NCBI GenBank assembly: GCA_016235455.1
Contig: JACRKZ010000171.1
Coordinates: 1 to 38,710 of the forward strand
DNA length: 38,710 bases
Direction of reading: 5' to 3'
Origin: Armatimonadota bacterium
GTDB lineage: Bacteria > Armatimonadota > UBA10988
A program made the position numbers and the translations under genes. The notes below the pieces were generated by a model, which worked only from the letters and a program-made list of their open reading frames with translations, did not search any database and was not told where the DNA came from. Within the stretch, counting starts at the first letter, position 1, and each line of letters starts with the position of its first letter. Below, piece after piece: positions 32,518 to 38,710 of this stretch.

Positions 32518-35500
32518 GTGCGTCGTACGCCGCTGCTGCTCGCCCTGCTCGCCGCCGTGGCGGCCGTAGCTCAGCCGTTGGGCTCGCCCTTGCCCACGCT
32601 CTACCTGCCGCTCGACGACAGCCCCACGCCGGCCCTGGCCGCGGCCAACGGCGGCCAGCCGACGCTCGGGCCGCTGACCTTCGCCCCCAGCCCGCGCGGC
32701 GGCGCCGTGCGGCTGAACGCCGATCTGCGACTGCCCAGCGCCGGGCTGTGGAATCCGCGGCAGGGCACGTTCGCCGCCTGGGTCTGCCCGCGCGAGGCCG
32801 GCAGTGTGGCCACCGGGCGCTACATCGTCAGCCTGTATGGACCCGATCAGGGACCCGAAAGCTGGCGTCACAATCGCTTCTCGCTGTACCTGTCCGGGGG
32901 CAGCCTGCAGTGGCTCGTGTGGGACGCCGACGGCAAGACCGTCTCGGCGCAGGCCTCCGTGACCAACTGGGCGGCCGGCTCCTGGCACCATGTGGCCGCC
33001 ACCTGGTCGGCCGAGGGGCTGGGCCTGTACATCGACGGCAAGCCTGCCGCGCGCGGGCCGGCGCCGGGTGCGCTGACCGGAGTCGGCAGTCTGCTGGGCA
33101 TCGGGCGCGATAGCGACGGCTCGCCGGACTACCTCGACGGCTTGCTGGACGAGGTCTTCGTCTACGACCTGGTGCTGTCGCCCGCGGTCATCGCCGCGGC
33201 CGCCACGGCCGATCCTGTGACCGCCATGAACGTCACCACACCCGAGGGTGGCCCGCGTGCCGGCTGGTGGCATACCGGCTGGCCCTTCCGCGTGCCGCTG
33301 ACGCTGCCCGCCGCGCGGCTGGACCGCGGCCCGCTGGCCGTGGAAGTGGCCACGGGGTTCACCGCCGCCGCGGCGCGCCTGACCGGGCGGCCCGCGACGC
33401 TCGACCCGTCGAGTTGCCGCGTGGTGCCGGCCGAAGGTGGTGAGGCCGTGACCGCCGCCGTCAGCGACGGCCGCGCGGGCTGGCGCCTGGCCAGCCCCAC
33501 GCCCGCCGGCCGCGAGCGCCGCTTCTGGCTGTACTTCCGGCTACGCGAGTACGACCTGTCCGTACCTTTGCAGGCCAGGCGACCGACGCTGGTCGCGCCG
33601 ACGCGCGCCGCGCCGTTGCCGGACTTCGCCACCGACACCACCGGCGCGCCGTGGGATCTGAGCAAGATCGAGCATTTCGGCGACAAGCCCGAGTTCTGTC
33701 AGCATGAGATGGTCGACGGCGTGCTACGGCTCCGGGTCAAGCAGGACCCGTACTTCATCTGGGGCACCATGTGGGGTGCCGAACCCGCTGGCGCGAAGCC
33801 GCTGGATATCGACCTGGACCGCTACCACGTGTTGGAGATGCGGCTGCGCCAGAGCGTGCCGCAGGCCGAATGGACCACCTTCAGCCGCATTCCCGGCGGC
33901 GACACGCTGCGCACGTTCAGCTTCCCGGTGAGCGGTACCGACTGGCAGACCGTGCGTATCGACCTGGCTCGCGAGGCGCGCTGGCGCGGCCACGCCAGCG
34001 CCTTCCGCATCGACCCGACCAACAGCGTTGAGGCCACGGTCGAGATCGCCTCGGTCCGGCTGCTGGCCGTGGAAGCCGCGGACGCGGGCGCCGTGGAGTG
34101 CCTCGGCTGGCCGTCGGGCGTGGCTGCCAAGCTTGCGGTCGATCTGCCGGCGCGCGCCGTGGTCGGCTCGCGGCGCGACTTCGTGGTCAGCGTCACCGAC
34201 GCCCAAGGCCAGCCCGTGATCGGCCAGCCGGTCACCGTCCGGCTCGATGGCGGCGGCCGGCTCGAGGCCGCGGCCAAGGGCAGCAGCGACGGCCCGACCG
34301 CCGGTCTGCGCCGCGGCTTGACCGACGCGCGCGGCCAGGTGCATCTGGCCTACGAGGCCAGCCAGCGCGCCGGGGCCGCGGCCGACAAGCTGGCGGTTAC
34401 CGCCGACTACACCAGCCTGGCCACGCCGCTGACCGTGGCCGCCGAGCCTGGTCCGGCCGCCAGGCTGACGGTCACGCCGGCGCGGGCGACGATGCTCGCG
34501 CCGGGCGTCAAGACCCTGGCCGTGCGCGCGCAGGTGGCTGACTCGTTCGGCAACCCGTTGGCCATGGCCGGCCGCGCCGTGAAGCTCAGCACCTCGGCCG
34601 GCGCGACACTGTCCACCCCGTCCGCCGTCACCGGCGCCGACGGCAGCATCAGCGCGACGCTGACTCTCGACCCGGCGCGCTGCTGGGTGGCCTGGGTGGA
34701 CGCCGTCGCCGAGGGCCTGGCCGGCCGCTCGGCCGGCGTCTGCTACACCGCCGACCAGCGCGACTGGGGCGTCACCATGGGCGCCAACGGGTACTTCCGG
34801 ACGCCAAACGGCCGGGGCTGGCTGCCCTTGGGTGGGTTCTACGCCAACTGGGTCAGCGATGTGCCGGCCACCGGCGAGCCCGGACAGCGGCTGTTCAGCT
34901 TCGTCGACACGAACGACGCGCAGAAGACCGCCTGGCTCAAATATCTCGCCGACCAGGGCGTGACGGCCATGCGCTTCATGCTCCGCGCCCATCGGCCCGG
35001 CGGCATGGAGCCGATGGACATCGGCGGCCGGGTGAATCCCGAACTGTATGCCGAGGCACTGCACTACATGGACTTGGCGCGGCCGTTCGGCATCCGCTTC
35101 CTGCTGGTGCTGCACGAGGATTACGACAAGCCGATGTACGTCAATGCGGGCTACCGCGAGCGCTACTGCCTGCCCCGCTGGCAGGGCGAGGATCTGTCGA
35201 AGCTGCCGGCCTTCCAGCGGAGGTTCGTGGCCGAAGGGCGGCTGGTCGATACCGCGCGAGAGCGCTACACCGACGCCGACGCGATCGCCTGCCAGGACCA
35301 GTACACCACCGAGTTGGTGAAGCTGCTGGCGGGCAACCCGCAGGTCTTCTGCTACGAGCTGGAGAACGAGCAGGTCGATGTACCGCCGGCCTGGGTCAAC
35401 CACCAGTGCGACGTGATCCGCGCGGCCGACCCGCGCACGCCGATCTGCATGAGCCACGGCGGCGGCGGTCTGCGCACGGCCGACCCGCTCTACTGGCGAC

Positions 35501-36318
35501 AGAACACCAAGATCGACTTCTACACCTACCACCTGTATCCGGGGGACACCGTGGCTGACGGGACCGACTATGGCCTGGCCTGCGACGTGCTGGCGCGCTA
35601 TGGGCGCATGGTGGGCCGCTGCATGTACGGCGAGAGCGTCGGCGATGAATGGGGCTACGGCGCGCCCGAGGCCATGCGTCGCCGCATGGCGCGCGACGTT
35701 GTCTGGTTCAGCCTGGCCGAGGGCAACCCCGGCGTGTTCTTCTGGAACCAGCGTGGCTATGAGGTGGAGCAGTTCAAGCTGGCGCGTCGGCTGACCGACG
35801 GGCTCGACTTCGGCGCCTGGCAGCCGCGCGACATCGTGCCCAGCATTGCGGCCGACCATCCAGTGGCCACCGACGCCTGGTTCCGCACGGCCGGCGGCGG
35901 TGAGACAGTGCGCGCCATGTCGCGTGCCACCCAGCAGTCACTGCGCACGGGCGCCACGGCCGACTACGCGCGCGGTGGCCTGACCACGCAGCCACGGCGT
36001 GGCCCGGTCCAGCCGACGGACGGCTTCGAAGCCGCCAGTTGGTCCACCGCCGACGCCAGCCAAGGGCTGACCTACGTGCGCAACGTGGCCGGCTCCACCG
36101 TGTGGACCGCGGCCGACCAGCGCCAGAGCCGCATCCTCGTGCGCACCATGGCCGCCAAGCCGTGCCGGCCGACACTGGCGCTGCCCGCGGGCAACTACGC
36201 GCTGACCATCGCCGATCTGGACGCCGGCACCGTGACCACGCGGCGCGTGGCCGGCAACGCCGAGATCGACCTGGGTACGACGGACCATGACTTCGGGTTG
36301 GCGTGGCGCAGGGAGTAG
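32518..36318 (+). CDS. Large multidomain clan GH-A-type glycoside hydrolase
   Basis: This 1266-residue secreted protein starts at GTG 32518, where AAGGAG lies 7 nt upstream and an ideal signal peptide begins (RRTPLLLALLAAVAAVA). The alternative GTG at 32482 adds 12 residues without support. Domains in order are LamG/concanavalin (about 25-230, LDEVFVYDLVLS), a DUF2341-like strand block (about 250-360, GWWHTGWPFRVPLTL), a carbohydrate-binding jelly roll (about 370-540), one or two Ig-like/invasin-type domains (about 545-735) and a TIM barrel (about 745-1150). In the barrel, YELENEQVD carries Glu951 as acid/base and MYGESVGDEWG carries Glu1039 as nucleophile, the clan GH-A arrangement (GH5, GH39, GH42 relatives). 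The exact family is not assignable by eye. A hairpin follows the stop. Confidence 0.75.
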   Translation: MRRTPLLLALLAAVAAVAQPLGSPLPTLYLPLDDSPTPALAAANGGQPTLGPLTFAPSPRGGAVRLNADLRLPSAGLWNPRQGTFAAWVCPREAGSVATGRYIVSLYGPDQGPESWRHNRFSLYLSGGSLQWLVWDADGKTVSAQASVTNWAAGSWHHVAATWSAEGLGLYIDGKPAARGPAPGALTGVGSLLGIGRDSDGSPDYLDGLLDEVFVYDLVLSPAVIAAAATADPVTAMNVTTPEGGPRAGWWHTGWPFRVPLTLPAARLDRGPLAVEVATGFTAAAARLTGRPATLDPSSCRVVPAEGGEAVTAAVSDGRAGWRLASPTPAGRERRFWLYFRLREYDLSVPLQARRPTLVAPTRAAPLPDFATDTTGAPWDLSKIEHFGDKPEFCQHEMVDGVLRLRVKQDPYFIWGTMWGAEPAGAKPLDIDLDRYHVLEMRLRQSVPQAEWTTFSRIPGGDTLRTFSFPVSGTDWQTVRIDLAREARWRGHASAFRIDPTNSVEATVEIASVRLLAVEAADAGAVECLGWPSGVAAKLAVDLPARAVVGSRRDFVVSVTDAQGQPVIGQPVTVRLDGGGRLEAAAKGSSDGPTAGLRRGLTDARGQVHLAYEASQRAGAAADKLAVTADYTSLATPLTVAAEPGPAARLTVTPARATMLAPGVKTLAVRAQVADSFGNPLAMAGRAVKLSTSAGATLSTPSAVTGADGSISATLTLDPARCWVAWVDAVAEGLAGRSAGVCYTADQRDWGVTMGANGYFRTPNGRGWLPLGGFYANWVSDVPATGEPGQRLFSFVDTNDAQKTAWLKYLADQGVTAMRFMLRAHRPGGMEPMDIGGRVNPELYAEALHYMDLARPFGIRFLLVLHEDYDKPMYVNAGYRERYCLPRWQGEDLSKLPAFQRRFVAEGRLVDTARERYTDADAIACQDQYTTELVKLLAGNPQVFCYELENEQVDVPPAWVNHQCDVIRAADPRTPICMSHGGGGLRTADPLYWRQNTKIDFYTYHLYPGDTVADGTDYGLACDVLARYGRMVGRCMYGESVGDEWGYGAPEAMRRRMARDVVWFSLAEGNPGVFFWNQRGYEVEQFKLARRLTDGLDFGAWQPRDIVPSIAADHPVATDAWFRTAGGGETVRAMSRATQQSLRTGATADYARGGLTTQPRRGPVQPTDGFEAASWSTADASQGLTYVRNVAGSTVWTAADQRQSRILVRTMAAKPCRPTLALPAGNYALTIADLDAGTVTTRRVAGNAEIDLGTTDHDFGLAWRRE

Positions 36319-36323
36319 CGGCG

Positions 36324-36339
36324 GCGGGCCTTTGCCCGC
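36324..36339 (+). terminator. Short hairpin after the GH-A gene
   Basis: GCGGGC (36324-36329) and GCCCGC (36334-36339) form a six-pair stem with a CTTT loop, six nt after the stop. No T-run follows, so termination is only suggested. Confidence 0.35.
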
Positions 36340-36532
36340 TACCGCATCGGTGCCGTCATTGGCAGTATGCCCCTTGATGCAGGACCGGAGACGCGGGTCA
36401 CGTTGAGGCGTCAGGACCTGCCGGTGTGAGTTGACCCGCCGTTCGCCTGGAGGCGGGACAACAGACGTATCCTGCCCATCGGCCAGGCGGCGCCAGTGGC
36501 AGCCCCAGCCGGCCGAAGGCGTGACGCCGAGG

Positions 36533-36567
36533 GGCGCTTGGCCATGTCGCCAAGCGCCTTGTGTTTC
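36533..36567 (+). terminator. Intrinsic-terminator-like hairpin upstream of the pseudopilin
   Basis: A perfect 10-bp stem GGCGCTTGGC / GCCAAGCGCC (36533-36542 and 36549-36558) with loop CATGTC is followed by TTGTGTTTC. The T-rich tail is notable in such GC-rich DNA. It could end transcription from the GH-A gene or act as an attenuator in a long leader of the pilin gene. Confidence 0.5.
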
Positions 36568-36796
36568 TGGAACGGACACGTATCTGCTGCACTCACCGGT
36601 GACTGGACGAGGCTGCTGCGCTCGGACTCGCTCGCCAAGTCGATCCAACGCGACATCAACATGTAACACAAACGCGTGCTGACATAGGCTCGCACTGCGC
36701 TACTCTGCTCACAGGGACGAGGTAGGGACAGCGGCCCTGGCGGGACCAGAGGGATCCTGACAGGGCGTCGCAGCCCAGATGTCAAAGGAGTGTCGT

Positions 36797-37555
<759 letters not shown>

Positions 37556-37558
37556 GCC

Positions 37559-37792
37559 ATGGCGAGCACAAAGCGCAATCGCCTGATGGCGGCGGCGGTC
37601 GTGATCGGTGCGGGCCTGGCCATCACCGGCTGCGGCAAGGAACCCGAGCCCGAGGCGCCCGCCACGACAGCGGCCAAACCCGGCGACACCGGGGTGCCGG
37701 CTGCCAGTGGCAGCGTCCCGGCCATTCAGGCCAAGGCCAACGAGTTGCCGCCGCCGCCCGGCTGGAAGCCGCCGGCCGAGCCCGGCAAGTAG
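37559..37792 (+). CDS. Small proline-rich lipoprotein
   Basis: This 77-residue protein has a lipoprotein signal peptide (lipobox ITGC, Cys25) and a short Ala/Pro/Glu-rich mature part ending with PPPPGWKPPAEPGK. It carries no catalytic motif. It follows the pseudopilin gene with a 3-nt gap and is surely co-transcribed. Small lipoproteins are often encoded right after DUF1559 pilins in these phyla (recollection). A pilus-associated or surface-anchoring role is inference. Confidence 0.75.
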   Translation: MASTKRNRLMAAAVVIGAGLAITGCGKEPEPEAPATTAAKPGDTGVPAASGSVPAIQAKANELPPPPGWKPPAEPGK

Positions 37793-37796
37793 TGGG

Positions 37797-38699
37797 CTAC
37801 CGTGGCGGAGCCGCGGTGTAGCGCAGGTCATCGAGCTTGTCATCGCTGACCGGCAGCAGGTCCACTTTGCACTGGAACTGCCAGGAGACGTGGTTGAGCG
37901 CGAAGACCAGCGTGTTGTCGCCGGCGCGGAGGGTGACGGGCACGGTCTTGTGACGTTGTGGCTCACCGGTCAGCAGGCCGCTGTAGGCCACCACGAGGTG
38001 CAGGATCAGGGCAACGTAGACGCTGAGGGTGACCATGCCCAGGGGGCCGAAGGCTTCCGTGCCCTGCTCGCCGAAGACTACGGCAATGAGGGCGAAGACG
38101 CCGATGGGGGCATACTCCAGAATCCAGTTGACCACCTTGTACATGACCTCGGCGCAGCCGTCGAAGAAGGCAAAGACCGTGTTGGCCGAGGCGCGGATGC
38201 GCTCGTCCTTGCTTTCGCGCAGGTAGGCGATGCCCATTCCGAAGAGGATGGCGAAGAAGATGGTTTGCAGCATGTTGCCGTCGGTGATCGATTTGAAGGG
38301 GTTGAGCGGCACGATCTCCAGCACGGTTTGCAGCAGCGAGGTCGGCTCGGCCTTGAGCCCGCCGGCCCCGGCGGTACCGGCCAGCGTCATGCCCTGGCCG
38401 GGTTTGAACACATTGCCCACCAGCAGCCCGATGCCCACGGCAAAAGCCGTGGTGACGGTATAGAGCAGCAGGGCCTTGACCCCCACCCGGCCCAGGCGGG
38501 CCGGATGAATGCTGGCCGCGCCCACGATCAAGGTGAAGACCACCACCGGCATGACGATCAGTTTGAGCAGCCGCACGAAGATATCCCCCAGGGGCGCCAC
38601 CCACTGGATGTCCGGTCCGAAGATCAGGCCGGCCACGGCCCCGGCCCCCAGGCCGACGAGGATGCGCAGCAGCAGGTTGGTTTTGAAGTAGAGGCGCAA
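37797..38699 (-). pseudogene. Chimeric open frame: truncated DAACS symporter joined to an unrelated C-terminal tail
   Basis: The first 244 or so residues are the N-terminal half of a dicarboxylate/amino acid:cation symporter (GltP/DctA family): RLYFKTNLLLRILVGLGAGAVAG, LGDIFVRLLKLIVMPVVVFTLI, PLNPFKSI and WILEYAPIGVFALIAVVFGEQG. The family is normally about 400-450 residues. The part holding the last re-entrant hairpin and substrate site is missing. After HLVVAYSGLLTG (about 37966-37980) the sequence switches to EPQRHKTVPVTLRAGDNTLVFALNHVSWQFQC and ends at 37797, which reads like the C-terminal beta-sandwich of a secreted enzyme. The transporter part looks lower in GC, with different codon choice, than the rest of the window. 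TTG at 38699 with AGGAG just upstream is the likely start, 11 bases from the right edge. It cannot be a working transporter as written. Confidence 0.7.
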
Positions 38700-38710
38700 T
38701 ATTCTCCTCG

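Larger units (their letters stand above)
36319..36796. other. Intergenic region before the pseudopilin gene
   Basis: No credible gene was seen in these 478 bases. The region holds two terminator-like hairpins (listed separately), a GGCG-TGA-CGCC hairpin at 36519-36529, and AT-richer sequence at about 36655-36720 that may hold the pilin promoter (no clear -35/-10 pair). Confidence 0.5.

Noticed and set aside
33724..35859. 711-residue minus-strand open frame
   Set aside because: Antisense of the GH-A hydrolase with His/Gly/Arg-rich composition; no protein-like blocks.

Overview
The window is GC-rich and densely coding. It looks like part of a secondary replicon (plasmid or chromid), or an integrated one, from a free-living polysaccharide degrader. 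The best taxonomic hint is the pseudopilin at 36797-37555: an FTLIELL start, a conserved FPVFAKAREKAR segment and a C-terminal H-X9-DG motif are typical of Armatimonadota, and somewhat less so of Planctomycetota and related phyla. That placement is an inference. No rRNA or tRNA gene was seen.

Layout. (1) 1-4040, minus: the 5' part of a very large soluble hybrid histidine kinase with eight PAS domains. Its receiver domain runs off the left edge. (2) 4209-7240: a complete-looking replication and partition module, made of an RPA-like initiator, an array of 18-bp iterons (candidate origin), a ribbon-helix-helix partition protein, a short ParF-type ParA and an upstream cluster of GGACATGTCC-type sites (candidate centromere). 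(3) 7241-8456: about 1.2 kb without a convincing gene but rich in palindromes, including two copies of a 29-bp 11+7+11 element and a diverged copy of a REP-like element. (4) 8457-13337, plus: GH29 alpha-L-fucosidase, DUF4382 lipoprotein, and a secreted DUF3472/PA14 protein. (5) 13395-14665, minus: two small membrane proteins. (6) 14842-18260, plus: a tight three-gene operon combining an MTHFR-type protein, a pterin-binding methyltransferase-type protein and an amidohydrolase. (7) 18257-22685, minus: two tandem PL5-type alginate lyases translationally coupled to a protein with squalene-cyclase-like repeats. (8) 22792-23768: an SGNH-like lipoprotein and a 115-bp double-inverted-repeat element. 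(9) 23773-28122, minus: a 1449-residue protein fusing a GH127 beta-L-arabinofuranosidase to a GH51 alpha-L-arabinofuranosidase. (10) 28315-36318, plus: a NodB-like deacetylase, a triheme HzsA-like protein with a discoidin domain, and a large multidomain clan GH-A hydrolase. (11) 36797-37792: a DUF1559-type pseudopilin and a small lipoprotein. (12) 37797-38699, minus: the first half of a dicarboxylate/amino-acid:cation symporter joined in frame to an unrelated tail, either a real rearrangement or a contig chimera.

How it fits together. Most of the cargo is export-signalled carbohydrate chemistry aimed at fucose, L-arabinofuranose and uronate polymers, which would suit algal or plant cell-wall material. 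The C1/folate operon could harvest methyl groups from a substrate opened by the amidohydrolase. The rep/iteron/par block could maintain the whole region as its own replicon. The points most worth a second look are the replicon itself with a stray iteron 14 kb away inside a gene, the GH127-GH51 fusion, the folate/amidohydrolase operon, the 29-bp paired palindromes, and the chimeric transporter.
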